From Arctopsyche grandis (Eukaryota; Arthropoda; Insecta; Trichoptera; Hydropsychidae): 64,000 nucleotides of DNA. Numbering within the stretch: the first letter of the stretch is position 1; every line of letters begins with the position of its first letter. A program made the position numbers and the translations under genes. Location: the NCBI RefSeq assembly GCF_051622035.1, contig NC_135360.1, positions 26,053,206 to 26,117,205 on the forward strand, written 5' to 3'. Of this stretch, positions 10,290 to 21,683 are shown piece after piece. The notes under the pieces were generated by a model. It had not been told where the DNA came from. It was given only the letters and a program-made list of their open reading frames with translations, and did no database searches.

Positions 10290-10885
10290 GTGTTCAATGG
10301 TTATTGCATGCCTGATATTATTAGATGATACAATAGTAGAAGTAGTCAATAATTGTTTATATTTAGGACAAATAATAGACATGTTCGGTAGTAAAGAAGA
10401 AGAAATAAATAGACATGAACTTAGGATGGAGTGCATCTGGACGAATGAATGTTGTATTTAAATCAAAAATGCCACTTTGCCTGAAGAAAGAGATCTTCGA
10501 CCAATGTGTTTTAACAGTGATGACGTATGAACGTGAAACTTGGACATTAAACGCCAAGATGCTACACAAAGTCCAATGCACTCAAATAAGTATGGAACGC
10601 TGTATGCTTGGTATATCGAAGAAAGCCAGTAAGCGGAATACGTGGATGAGAAGTGTGACAAAGGTAGTCGATATTGTGGATAGAGTGAAGAGATTTAAAT
10701 GGCATCGGGTGAACCACATGTTTAGACGAATGGACGAAAGATAGACAAAAGGGTAAAAGGAAGACCGCAGGGAAGATGGGTTGAAGAAATTATGAAAATG
10801 TATAGGGTGAGATGGATGAGAAGGAGTGGAAGCGGGTTGAAGAGGCCTTCATCCATCATCAGCAAATCATGATGATGATGATTTG
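10290..10885 (+). pseudogene. RTE-type LINE, 3' fragment
   Basis: The frame from 10415 reads LGWSASGRMNVVFKSKMPL, then KKEIFDQCVL, METLD-like TWTLNAKMLHKVQCTQ, MERCMLGI and VDRVKRFKWH. These are the post-RT segments typical of RTE/BovB-like LINEs, often misannotated as a craniofacial development protein. Upstream LYLGQIIDMFGSKEEEI is in another frame, so a frameshift is present. It ends with the (ATG)n-like tail at 10868-10882 typical of RTE. It is 5'-truncated and dead. Confidence 0.85.
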
Positions 10886-11012
10886 TAGTTTAATATTATA
10901 ATTGTAGTTTAATATGATATAACACGACATATATTATATCACGACACAACATTGCACATAAGTATCATTCAAGGCCAATTACAAACATCGATCACCAAAC
11001 ATTACAATCATC

Positions 11013-11250
11013 ATAGAGACATCTATGGACAAATTTTTGCAGCTTTTTAAATATCAACAAATTATGAGATGGTGTAAACTCAAATTTTGCGAGAAATAGG
11101 ACAGGATTGCCAATTTATTGGAACCGTTTTTAATGAAATCAAATAAATTAATAAACTCTGAAAGGAAACGCTCGACCTTGGAGTCACATATCCAAAGTCT
11201 GGCCAGCAAAAAAAGCCAGGGATATAACCCGTGACCGAATCGAAACAAAG
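11013..11250 (-). mobile_element. SINE, truncated copy on the minus strand
   Basis: Read on the minus strand it carries the body of the SINE family listed at 19728: CTGGCCAGAC, TTTGGATATGTGACTCCAAGG, a Ser-like GATTTCATT segment, and CCATAGATGTCTC at its end. The box B area (about 11225-11240) is degenerate. No hairpin tail. Confidence 0.6.
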
Positions 11251-11270
11251 CATCCAGAACTCTATTCCTG

Positions 11271-11408
11271 CCTATTCGGGCCAGAACTAATGTACTTGAT
11301 GACTCACCCCTTTCAAGAGTCATTCGATTATTTAACCTGCTTTCTGGGAGCCTTGATGTTTTTACTGCATCATACAGTTCTGTCAGGCAGCATATTTTAA
11401 ATGAGTAA
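11271..11408 (+). pseudogene. Jockey/CR1-like LINE ORF2 C-terminus
   Basis: The frame from 11271 reads RTNVLDDSPLSRVIRLFN, then GSLDVFTASYSSVRQHILNE and TAA. The pattern S-P-L-x-R...N...G...D-V-F is the standard end of Jockey/CR1-group reverse transcriptase ORFs. Only the last 45 codons survive, directly after the minus-strand SINE. Confidence 0.65.
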
Positions 11409-11512
11409 TTTAACTTTATTTATGTGTTTATGTGTATATGCATGTATAATGTTTGTATGTATGTATATGGATGTATGTAGTGTATGTGTATATGTATATG
11501 TGAATATATATA

Positions 11513-11677
11513 TCATTTTTTGATGCTGAACTTTTTGGTTCTTCCTGGAGGGTGCATCGTCGCGATAGAGTAGATCGACGTGGTGGTGGTGTATTATTTG
11601 CTTGTCGTGATTGGTTTCGGTCAGTCCGGATGACAAATTTTGAAACTCTATCTGGTGAGGACTTATGGAATTCATAA
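11513..11677 (+). pseudogene. LINE endonuclease fragment
   Basis: The frame reads WRVHRRDRVDRRGGGVLFAC, then DWFRSVR and LSGEDLW. R-R-D-R-x-x-R-x-G-G-G-V-L is a hallmark of the apurinic-like endonuclease of Jockey/CR1-group LINEs. Because the endonuclease precedes the RT in such elements while here it follows a C-terminal piece, it belongs to another, internally deleted copy. Confidence 0.7.
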
Positions 11678-11868
11678 CTTGAAAATCATAATCGAGAAAG
11701 AATATTACGAAATACAAAAACTTTGTAAACATAGAATGAATTCAAGACGATAAACGATATATAATAATAATAATTATTATTTTTAGTTGTTTGTGTATAT
11801 ATATGTTTTGTTTTTGTTATGTCTAATTTATTATTTTGTTTCTTGTCTTTTCTGTTATATTTTTACCA

Positions 11869-11902
11869 TTGTGGCGCATTAGGAATTCCTGTAATGCTAC
11901 AA
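11869..11902 (+). repeat. LINE/SINE-type 3' hairpin, type 2
   Basis: TTGTGG.CGCATTA pairs with TAATGC.TACAA around a short loop, followed by an A-rich tail. It matches the layout, but not the stem sequence, of the hairpins at SINE ends in this window. Probably the 3' end of the LINE relic upstream. Confidence 0.5.
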
Positions 11903-11925
11903 CGGTCCAAACTTTAAATAAACTT

Positions 11926-11928
<3 letters not shown>

Positions 11929-11987
<59 letters not shown>
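11929..11987. repeat. (AT)n microsatellite
   Basis: About 29 uninterrupted AT units, followed by TATG/TATA-type repeats to about 12100. Confidence 0.9.
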
Positions 11988-11989
<2 letters not shown>

Positions 11990-12114
11990 TAGGTGTGTAT
12001 GTATGTATATGTATATATGTGTATTTTTATATTTATGTATGTGTATTTGTGTATACGTGTAAGTATTTGTGTATATATGGATGGTGTACATATATGTTTA
12101 TATAATTGTCTTTG

Positions 12115-12183
12115 GCCAGGAAGGCGCATTGGGTTTACCTGTTAGGCCTTCTTGGTGTAAATTAAATAAAAAATAAATAAAAA
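12115..12183 (+). repeat. LINE/SINE 3' tail, hairpin type 1
   Basis: GGCCAGGAAGGCGCATTGGG and AGGCCTTCTTGG can pair. An AAATA-rich tail follows. The same tail ends the SINEs at 19728, 36310 and 58665. No SINE head is visible here, so this may be the tail of a LINE. Confidence 0.65.
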
Positions 12184-12194
12184 TTTCACGCTAC

Positions 12195-12323
12195 AGGTCC
12201 GTTACTGAGGGTTGGCGCGTTCTCGTACTCACACGAAGCGCCTGAAAGAGACAGTATGCTATACACCTATTCACTTACACTACACAAGCGCATTTGTTCG
12301 CGCCAACTCTCGGTAACAGACCT
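12195..12323. mobile_element. MITE with 25-bp inverted ends (129 bp)
   Basis: Left end AGGTCCGTTACTGAGGGTTG, and reverse complement of right end AGGTCTGTTACCGAGAGTTG, both continuing GCGCG: three mismatches in 25. The target duplication is unclear. The interior is non-coding. Confidence 0.7.
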
Positions 12324-12329
12324 ACATAT

Positions 12330-13390
12330 AACCACTGATCTGTGTTGCTGTATATGAATTTATTCTGGGAACAATTCTTGTGGTGCATATCTCCTGATAT
12401 TGACTAACTTGTGGTATTTTAACGACGCCATGTAGACATTGCACTGTATATCAGTGGCGGCAATCGGCAACCACAAGGACAATGGACTTACTGTCATTAT
12501 CGTTTCGGTTTGTTTAGCGCTAAATATGCAATCGGAGCTGGTGACGTAAGTTCCGGTGCGGCGTGGTAACTGCATCCGCCATTGAACGATAACAACACGA
12601 GTATAACAATGCATCAACCAAAACATAATATATGTACTACATATATTTGATGGATACAATAACTATGTAGTTTGTTTACTACGGTCATACCCAATATATG
12701 ATAAAACAAATTCCTGAATTGTATTATAGAAGCAGAATCACCTACCTACCGGCTACCAGTAACCAAAAGCTTACTGTTCCGATGAGGGAAGTTGGCATAC
12801 TACATAGTTTCATGTCTAGAGATCTTATTTACGTTACGTTTACGTAATTCTATGAACATTTGAAATGTCACGTAAGTGGATATTGGGAAACAAGAAGCCG
12901 TGGGTATGGAACATGCCCAATGCAAAAAGCACGTTGGGGAGAAATAGCTCCAATAGAAGCCTCGTAAAGGTATTAAATCAATTGTATATCTTTATGTATG
13001 ATGTCGACTACGACGACGACGATGATGATGATGATGATAGTGATAATATGAACTAAAAACACACTTGATTGTTCAATTGTAGCCATAAATTGAAACGTTT
13101 CGATTGTCAGCGGACCGTTCGAGCTTCAAGGTGATAGTTTTTAGCATGTTGCCGTGTTCGGAATGTTAATTTGTTCTTTTGCCATTTCGTCTTCTGGCGT
13201 CACACCGTTTGTAGGTGACTCGTGCTTCTCTAAAGGACAATAAAGACGAAGATGTGACCGGCATCCAAACAAGGACCGGCGAGAAGAATTTTAATTTCAA
13301 GCGAGAGTAGAGGAGTATAAGCCGCCGTATTAAATTAATTAATTTTTATTAGAAGTAACACAATAAGAAAACAATGTTTATTCTTATTTG
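12330..13390. other. Spacer with a repeat 'B' piece
   Basis: No gene recognised. The part 12719-12823 (GTATTATAGAAGCAGAA ... TGTCTAGAGATCTT) resembles 34814-34936. A (GAC/GAT)n run lies at about 13010-13037. Confidence 0.4.
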
Positions 13391-13393
13391 AAG

Positions 13394-13440
13394 TACTAGC
13401 TGAACCCGAAAATGCCAATTCCCGTCCCGTTCCTGTTTCT
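13394..13440 (-). mobile_element. Helitron-like 3' end
   Basis: ACTAGCTGAACCCG followed by TTCCCGTCCCGTTCC is, on the minus strand, the CGGGTTCAGCTAGT ending seen in many insect Helitrons (terminal CTAGT preceded by a G+C-rich stretch). The other end is not identified. Confidence 0.4.
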
Positions 13441-13641
13441 TGATAAGTGAATGTTTCAGTTTAAAATGAATACTTAATAATCAAATTAAATTACAGTAAT
13501 GATAATTTGTGGGAAAAACGCAGGTGGCGAACACATTTGAAATTATTCAATTGTTTGTTTTTTTTTACCCTAACAACGCAGGTGGCGACGCGAACACAAT
13601 TGAAATGATTGCGTTGCAATGCCACTTACTCATGTTTTCCC

Positions 13642-14772
13642 GTTCTCGTTCGCGTTTTTTGGCGATTTTTTTTACAGAAACCATCGCGGGCATGCACACA
13701 GTAGCTCATGTAAGTTTCATCGCAATCAGTTGAATGGTATAGGAACGCATACGTGACAGACAAACAGGCAAGCATTGATTTTTTTTTATATATACATACA
13801 TATATAGATAATTTAAATAATGAAATGGCTCAAAACCGTGAGGCAGATGGAATGCCTAACCGTTGTATGCATTAATATTCTGCTCTAGATAGGTTTTTTT
13901 GATAAACCAATCAATTATTTGTGAATGATTTAACAATGCATTTTAATTTTAATAATCCGAGTATACGGAAGGGATCATAAATACATAAATCAAAAAAAAA
14001 GTAATCGATAAAATTTATAAAAGCCTATGAAGCAGATTGTATGAAATGAAGTGGACAGTCGCAGAAGCAAGAAGTTGGTTATACAAGAGAAATATGCGGT
14101 GACATATTTGTATACTAAGCTTCTCAAGGAAGTTCGATTAGTCACCTATTATATAATAATCAGTGAAAAATGTTATTTGAAACACATATGTATGTTTGTT
14201 TGTATGTTCTCGTTCGCGTTTTTTGGCGATTTTTTTTACAGAAACCATCGCGGGCATGCACACAGTAGATCATGTAAGTTTCATCGCAATCAGTTGAATG
14301 GTATAGGAACGCATACGTGACAGAAAAACAGGCAAGCATTGATTTTTTTTTATATATATACATACATATATAGATAATTTAAATAATAAAATGGCTCAAA
14401 ACCGTGAGGCAGATGGAATGCCTAACCGTTGTATGCATTAATATTCTGCTCTAGATAGGTTTTTTTGATAAACCAATCAATTATTTGTGAATGATTTAAC
14501 AATGCATTTTAATTTTAATAATCCGAGTATACGGAAGGGATCATAAATACATAAAAAAAAAAAAAACTAATCGATAAAATTTATAAAAGCCTATGAAGCA
14601 GATTGTATGAAATGAAGTGGACAGTCGCAGAAGCAAGAAGTTGGTTATACAAGAGAAATATGCGGTGACATATTTGTATACTAAGCTTCTCAAGGAAGTT
14701 CGATTAGTCACCTATTATATAATAATCAGTGAAAAATGTTATTTGAAACACATATGTATGTTTGTTTGTATG
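13642..14772. repeat. 564-bp tandem duplication
   Basis: Unit 1 is 13642-14205 and unit 2 is 14206-14772, differing only at a few bases and in A/T run lengths. Both begin GTTCTCGTTCGCG and end TTTGTTTGTATG. The unit contains a TATATACATACATA run and no convincing gene. High identity points to a recent duplication or an assembly artefact. Confidence 0.9.
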
Positions 14773-14779
14773 TGCATAT

Positions 14780-15490
14780 GTATTTTACTATAATTTTCAT
14801 GCGCACTAAAGCGGTTTGCATTTCAAAACACACAATGTTTTATCAGTTTGCTATTTATAAAGAGTGGTTTGATAACGTTATCGCTCGTATTGAACGAACG
14901 TACACAAACGAATAAAAATTTTTTGTGTTATTGTACGAGTCACAATCGCCAGAACAGGCTGCGGATGTAAACATGTGACCTTTTGATTAGATAAAGCCTT
15001 ATCAGCCTTTTTAAAGAACGCATTCTGAGCACTCAAACGATAGTCGTCAAATACATAGTATTTCGTTTATCTTCTAGTATCTATGCTCATATGTATGTAT
15101 GTATGTTTAAACAGTATGCAAACATTAGTTCCGTAAGGAGTTGCTATCGCACACCTTTTGTTTGTACTGTGTTTCAAAAAGCAAATCACAAAACAGTCAT
15201 AGGTGTGGCTTCACGTTTTCCTATTTTATTTCAGTTGTTTTAAAACGTGTACGCATTCATAATTTATAAAAAACAAATGAACGGCGGCGATTGTTCAAAT
15301 ATTGTTATACACACATTGTAAATCGACATTTGACAACAATTTGACATTTTGTATCCATAGCTTTTTTACCTTCCACAAAGATAACGAGCTTAAACATATT
15401 ACAGTTTATATTATCAATGAGTCTCCTCAATAAGAACCTGGAAATATTAAAATTATATAAAAATACAAGACAACTGAAAGGTTGACCCAG
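14780..15490. other. Spacer
   Basis: No gene or repeat recognised. Confidence 0.35.
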
Positions 15491-15494
15491 GATC

Positions 15495-15540
15495 CAGTGG
15501 GGGATTAAGTTGTTTGGGGGCCCTGGGCGATAAAATTGAA
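15495..15540. mobile_element. hAT terminal relic
   Basis: CCAGTGGGGGATTAAG followed by GGGGGCCCTGGGC resembles the CAGTGGCGGAT... start of hAT elements. No partner end was found. Confidence 0.3.
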
Positions 15541-15544
15541 ATGA

Positions 15545-16900
15545 GACCTTTGTTATTAGACAAATTTAATTTGATAAATTTACCAATATATGTATGTACT
15601 CGTACCTACAAAGCGATTTAAATTTTAAGTACCTATTAATTTTCTAATTACTGATTAAGACATATATGTACAATTATTAACAATTATGATTAAATGTATC
15701 CTTTATATAGGTAGTTTTTAATTTCGTTTTAGACTAGAAAAAGATCGTTCTGCCGGAGCATTTGATGTGAGTAATGTTTAAAATATTCGTAAAATATTTT
15801 CCACACCGGGAAATGTTTTTATCAAATCTGACGCTACTTTATATATATCAGTAGCCGATTTTTTCTTTTCCTACTTTTATAAAAACGGAAATTGCTCAAT
15901 TTCATCATCGAATTGATATCCTTTTTATAATTTTATTTACGCTGGACAAATAAATTCTTTTTTTTTCATGTTCTGGCATAGAAAAATTGAAGAATATTTT
16001 GAAATTTTGCATATGCTTTTTTCCTGCGATCTAATGTAATCATTATGCAAGTGCCAGGATCTATTTAGAGAACTATTTGTATTACGTACTATTTGTAGTG
16101 GTGTAGTGCTAAAACATAAGTGCCGGAGATCTAAACTTATGTACCTCCCCCCGGTATAATTTTTTTTGTATTAGCCATTGCTGATTTTTCTAAATGTTAT
16201 GTTAAATTTTAACATAACATTTAGAAACATTTTTTTTTAATGTTATGATAAAAATAAAATTTAATATTATGAAGGGGTTTTGTTAAAACAAATTTATTTC
16301 TATAATGTAAGGAAAAAAGGCGAAAATTTTGTCGGAAAGTGATAGCTAGGTACAAAATATAAACCTCATGCTTTAAATATGTATATGCTGAAGTTCCATG
16401 TAAGATTTAAAAATAAAAATATTTTTTTTCCATTATAATTATTGTAACTTGCTTTTTGAAATTTTGAAAAATGTCCATAGACGTTGTATGTTCGTCTATG
16501 TGGAGACTGCGTGCAGACAGTTGTAGTTCAAGGAAGTACCTACATATACATACATATATGTAGATGTGTGTTGGACAGGACGTGTAATTTTAGAGTTTGC
16601 TTATTTATTATTGTAAAATGTACATGTAAGTTGAGTGAAGAAGTAAAAACTAAAAGAAGAAGTCGAAATAAAAACTCTGGTAACCAAGAAAAACGGTTTG
16701 TCGTGACACGCGCAAGGGTCGTCTTTATTATACATGTTTTATGGTTACATTTGGTCATTATCGGGGTTACAATTTCATTTAAAAGTCGATTGATGAATGA
16801 TGATTCTCTACATATCGCAAAAGTGGTCGCACATATGTTAAAATAGAAATCATATTCACGTATGCAGCGAACTTTTGCAAACAATTGTTAGAATGGTAAC
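15545..16900. other. AT-rich spacer
   Basis: No gene recognised. It holds the palindrome at 16190-16224 and a short TACATA run near 16540. Confidence 0.4.
16190..16224. repeat. Near-perfect palindrome
   Basis: CTAAATGTTATGTTAAA is followed directly by its inverted copy TTTTAACATAACATTTAG, giving a stem of about 17 bp with almost no loop. Confidence 0.85.
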
Positions 16901-16904
16901 TGAG

Positions 16905-17345
16905 ATAATGTTAGACCGCAAGGAAAATGGGTAGACGAAATTAGGAAATATATGGGGTGAAATGGATGATAGTAGCGCAAAAAAGAGTTGAATGGAAGCG
17001 TGTTTGGGCGAAGTCACACAGATATAAACGGCACGGCATATCTTCGTGGCTTCCAGTCGAGAAAGGGCGTTCCCAGTTAATTTCTACATTTCTTCAAATA
17101 TGAGATTAGCCGTTATCAATCACTGTCAAGCTTATATCAATACAAGGACCAAATATCATTGAAAACACTCCAGGGGGTGATTTTTGAGACTGTGTGCCAT
17201 GAATGCTGCGTGCTAGAGATGCTGCTTTTTTTCGCATATATAAAAGTATCTAAAAAATAGCGTGCAACGTCCCGCTCTGTGTGATTTCGCCTTCATCCAG
17301 CAGTGGATAGCGAATGACTGTAAATGATGATGATATTTTTTTCCT
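16905..17345 (+). pseudogene. RTE LINE 3' end split by a MITE
   Basis: The piece 16910-17005 (GGAAAATGGGTAGACGAA ... AATGGAAGCGTG) matches the end of the RTE copy at 10740-10840. The piece 17292-17335 (TTCATCCAGCAGTGGATAGC ... ATGATGATG) is its continuation and tail. A MITE lies between them. Confidence 0.7.
17006..17291. mobile_element. MITE family A, copy 1
   Basis: Ends GGGCGAAGTCACACAG and CTGTGTGATTTCGCC are inverted. The body (ACATTTCTTCAAATATGAGAT, ATCACTGTCAAGC, ACACTCCAGGGGGTGA) matches the copy at 26861. It is inserted in an RTE 3' end. Confidence 0.7.
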
Positions 17346-17359
17346 CATCATCATTATCA

Positions 17360-18560
17360 TCAGTTAATATTACACATCCACTGTTGTGTAAACCTCCCTA
17401 ATAAATACTCTCCCATTCCAGTTAATCTCGTGTAACATAAAAAAAAACATACTCATCGTCTTATTTTGCTCTTCGTCAACTTGGGTATCAATGTACCATT
17501 TGTCCCTGTATTACTTCTCACAAACACTTTTTTCTTTTGATATCTACTTTTTATTAAAATCGTACATTTTTCCCACTATTTTTGTCTATCTAAAATTATT
17601 TATACCCCTTGATATATGTAATTGGTGGGCAGTAGAAAATTTGAGTAGGTATTTCCTTCCTTTGTCGGTTCAAATTGGGTTTAGCACCTGCCAAAATGAA
17701 TGCACCTGTATATTACACTATACAATTAGTGACACAATCATCTTAAACGATACCTAAATTTCATTAATCGCATATCAAAGTCTATTTTTTTAATTTTGTG
17801 TTTATCAATATATCAAACAATGCATTGAGTCATGAGTGCGTAGTATACTCGCATGATATTTTCCTTATCTAAATATTTTCCTTTGTTTGAGATAGAAGTC
17901 ATTATTATCTATACACTTGTAATAATAAAATCATGTGATTTATTACGTAAATATTAATCAAACTTTTCAGTTATTTTTCTCGTTGGAGTGTCATCTTTTC
18001 CCGAGTTCCGTTACATTGTAAGTGGGTCACTTCTTTCAACGGTAAATTACTACAACAATTGTTTCAACTTTGTAGCACATCGAGCTGCATTCATATGTAC
18101 TCTCAGACTTTGTTCTTGTGGCGTGTTTTATATACATAGCTTTCCTCAATGCACTATTCAAATCAATGGAGTGAATTTAAATTTTTCTTATTCAGATTTT
18201 TAATAACACATGCGTGTGTTTATCTCGGTTGAAATGCATGACGGGAGCAGTAAAGCATTTTAATTGCCGCTGCTGAGTTGGTTGACTTTCAAACTGCACT
18301 CGATGAAGTCACTTTCTGTTTCAAAAGCAATTTATATGAAGTATGTCAGCCAATTATGTGGAAGAGTTATATGTGACACAATTCTCGTCTGACAGTTATA
18401 ATAAATACATACGTTGTTTATCATATACCTGTCTATCAAGAAATTAAATTATGCATCGCGTGCGAATCCATCCCAGTTCTACTTTGTAATGCGAGCTAAA
18501 TATAGTCGGTCGAATTTTGCAACGATTTGGGAGGGAGGGAGATTGCATATTTCGGAAGTA
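17360..18560. other. AT-rich spacer
   Basis: No gene or known repeat recognised. Confidence 0.35.
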
Positions 18561-18561
18561 G

Positions 18562-18600
18562 GAAGCACCTGTCCAAATGACGACAGGCGACAGGTGCTTC
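18562..18600. repeat. 12-bp stem hairpin
   Basis: GAAGCACCTGTC and GACAGGTGCTTC are perfect inverted arms around a 15-base loop. Either an RNA hairpin or the remains of a MITE. Confidence 0.7.
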
Positions 18601-18604
18601 AATT

Positions 18605-19024
18605 TTAAAGCTGTTTTTAATGAAACCGCTCGACTGACGAGAGGAGTAGGTAATCTCTAAAATTTTTAATCAAGTTTTGCCACTTCAGAGCGTTTGCTTA
18701 TTTTTGGCAAACGCATTCGAAACATCCTACAGTAATCATCCCATTGAGATGACTTTTCGGTTAAAATTGTTGAAACATTAGTCAGAAAGCATTCGCTTTT
18801 GACAGGTGTGTGCAAATGTGACGTATGTGGAAATTCTAAATGAAAGACAGATTGATCCGCTGGGAGGGAGATCAAAACTGAGATAGGCCACCTTTGTTTA
18901 CCAAGAAATATATGGAACTGGTATTTAGATTTTGAAAACTGAGAAGGCGATATTCTGAAGTGACACAGCAAGATGGATATAAAGTTAACCATGTCACCTA
19001 CATAGATCCTAAAGGACAAGGAGT
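18605..19024. other. Spacer
   Basis: An open minus-strand frame at 18666-19019 shows no recognisable family and is probably chance. Confidence 0.3.
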
Positions 19025-19032
19025 ATACAATG

Positions 19033-19683
19033 CAGGGCCACGCCTAGGAGTTCGGCTGCATGTGTGCAAACTTAAATCGGCCGCTCTTTAATTTTATCAG
19101 CATTTGTATAAATCATATTAATTCGGGGTAAAGTGCTGAAAATTTTAATCACAATAAAAATTAACCAGAAAAACAGACAAAAAACCAAAACGTTTAGTTC
19201 TGAACAGGACCAGATGACAAGAGAGACTGAACGTTTTCAAGTTAATTCATAAAAATATAGTGTTTTACCAATCCCACATCTAGGACATTTTTCTTTCGAT
19301 TACCAACCAATGCTCGACATCCTTGAAGAAATACATCTGGCAGTCGCAAAGATAATAGAACATAAAATACCTAGCTAAAAGAAGCCAAACCTGCTATCCC
19401 GTTATTTCCTCGAAATATAGTTCGGGTGTGTCACAAGTTCAAAGACCTCATGTCGACCTGCAGTCTCAAAGACCTATGCCGACCGAAGCTATACCTGCTA
19501 TCTCTTTATTTCCCCGAATTTTAGTTCAGGTGTAGTAAAAATTGTGACTTGCAACAGCAATCCAACTTGTTTCGTATTTTTTAAGGAATATAATTTTCCG
19601 ACTCTTATTTCTTTCAGCCGCCTTTATATTTCGGCCGCCTGTGTGTGTTGCACACATTTGTACATATGGTAGGTGCGGCCCTG
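19033..19683. mobile_element. hAT-type element, CAGGGCC ends, copy 1 (651 bp)
   Basis: Left end CAGGGCCACGCCTAG, and reverse complement of right end CAGGGCCGCACCTA. Perfect 8-bp flanks ATACAATG at 19025-19032 and 19684-19691. About 75-80 percent similar by eye to the copy at 48672. No intact transposase. This copy carries an internal partial duplication around 19430-19530 (ACCTGCTATC... ...TTAGTTC twice) that the other lacks. Confidence 0.92.
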
Positions 19684-19727
19684 ATACAATGTGTATGTAG
19701 CTTTATAACTTATAAAAGCCAGCAGCA

Positions 19728-20137
19728 TAGCTCGGTCGTTAAGCTTCTGCTTAGCGTCGAGAGGCGCCGGGTTCGATCCCATGAGCTAACCTCGATTGAA
19801 AAGTATTTTTCTGAGTACATCTGTAATGCTGCTGGTCAGACTTGGATATTTGTGACTCCAGGTCAATCTTTTCCTATCAGAGTTTGCCGATTTTCTCTGA
19901 TTTCATTGTTGAAACGGTTCCCGTTTAACAATTGGCTAAAAAAAATCCTTCCTACTGTCACCACTATTTGATTAATGTACAATAAAATTTATGTACAATT
20001 CATAGATGTCTCGTTTTTCAGTGTCTCGTAATTCAACGACTTGTAATAAAAATGCTGCATTGTAATTGGCCAGGAAGGCGCATTGGGGTTTACCTGTAAG
20101 GCCTTCCTGGTATAAATTTAAAAAATAAATAAAAAAG
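19728..20137 (+). mobile_element. SINE with tRNA-like head and type 1 hairpin tail
   Basis: It begins GCCAGCAGCATAGCTCGGTC. TAGCTCGGTCGTTA fits a pol III box A and GGTTCGATCCC at 19770-19780 a box B. The body has GCTGGTCAGACTTGG, GTGACTCCAGGTC, ATCAGAGTTTGCC and GTCACCACTATTTGA. It ends with the GGCCAGGAAGGC / GGCCTTCCTGG hairpin (20069-20110) and an AAATA-rich tail. It is non-coding and would depend on a LINE for movement. Confidence 0.85.
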
Positions 20138-20139
20138 TG

Positions 20140-21683
20140 TACGCAAGTTTACACTAACGTCAACGTTATCTGGATGAAATATTAAATGTACATACATATA
20201 TGAGTAGATGTAATACTGCAAAGTGATATACATATATGCACATATGTAGTAACCAATTAATAAACACAAGCTTTATGATTTAACTTTTTTCTGAGAATTT
20301 TTTTTCACACATGCTTGAGAAGTCCCACGCACGCTTAATAACACTATATAATGTAATTAATACATAGATTTTATCTCGCATGCATACATATTAAGTTTGA
20401 TGGTCCTTTCGGCATGACCACTAGCAGCCTCAAGGTTTCAAAAGGTTAACTTTGACTTTGACCGCTTAATATTTAGTTAATTGGCACCCATGCTGAATAG
20501 TATTATTAACATATTTGTCGGCAACTCTACGCCGTATAGCAAATCATCAGATTTGCATCTCGGAGGAATCATGGTGCGATTGCTGCGTGGCCGAATCAAC
20601 AGCATGAAGATATTGCGTTCAGATTAGTTCTAATTACCGGAGGGGCGTAAATATTCGTTGGTAGCTTCTTTTTATTTTAATTATTTTGTAAATTTAACTG
20701 TCGCATAAATTATGAAACTAATTGACACTTATTTTTAAAATATTCTGATCGCTGATTAGTCCGAGTGCGTCTGATGCGATTATCGCATCCATTTTTAATT
20801 GTAACGAGAAAGAAACGCTTTGTTGAATATAACGTAGTGGTATAATTTGGTTTGACTGATGTTACAGTTCTTTGTTTTGCTGCTTGGATCAGATATCGAG
20901 CTGGTGAAGGAGCGTGTCTCCTCGGCAATGCACTTGAATCCTGGCCTGAACGGCTCGGTTCCCATGGTCGCCCAAACGTAGCACAGTTGCTTATTCTTCG
21001 GTTCGATTCCCACAATGGACTATGGACAAAGCGACTATGGATGTTCTTAAGTCCGTGTCTTCTTCTCCTCGACCGCAGTGTGTAACATCCCGGATGTGCT
21101 CGAATTAATTAGAACAATTCGATTCCCATGCGGGTGAGAAACTTCTTAATAGTAACATGTAGATGAGAACGTCTGAAGACAGAGGCCGAAGGGTCAACTG
21201 GTACTTGAATAAAACTACTGCTTTTAAATGCAGACTGTCTCCTACTTTAAAACAGGCTATTTTTTTTATTCTTAGGTCTAAAATCTCTCAGCAGGACTAC
21301 ACTTAGAGTTATACATAAGTTCAGTAGAAGTGTGGTAACTAGGAGTCAAGTATATGATGTTTGATGTGACGCTATTTGCTTGCATACAACTAGAATAATA
21401 ATACACTCTGTTTCAGTATCCGAATGGCCTTTGATTTGACTAAAAAGTGAGTAATATTAAAATCGCATTGATTTGTAATAATAATAAATAAAAATATTCG
21501 TAATATTTTATATATTTTATAATTGTTACTCATTTCTGGGTAGCAAGGAAAACCGCATTGACGTTGAACATTCCAAAACCGCAAAATATTGAATTCAGTG
21601 AAATCGCTTGAAATTAATATTCATAATGTTATTATAATCACTCAATTAATTATTTTATGATGATTTCAAAATGAATGATAACT
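20140..21683. other. Spacer with a coding-like patch
   Basis: No gene recognised. The part 20860-21090 is richer in G+C, open in several frames, and contains a box-B-like GGTTCGATTCCC at 20999-21010. It may be another tRNA-derived repeat, but box A spacing is wrong. Confidence 0.3.

Noticed and set aside
10415..10744. Host gene similar to a craniofacial development protein
   Set aside because: This annotation is a common mislabel of RTE LINE ends. The (ATG)n tail and the second copy at 44946 show it is a retroelement.
20860..21090. tRNA gene or SINE suggested by a box B GGTTCGATTCCC
   Set aside because: The only box-A-like sequence is about 21 bases upstream, too close, and no cloverleaf could be drawn.
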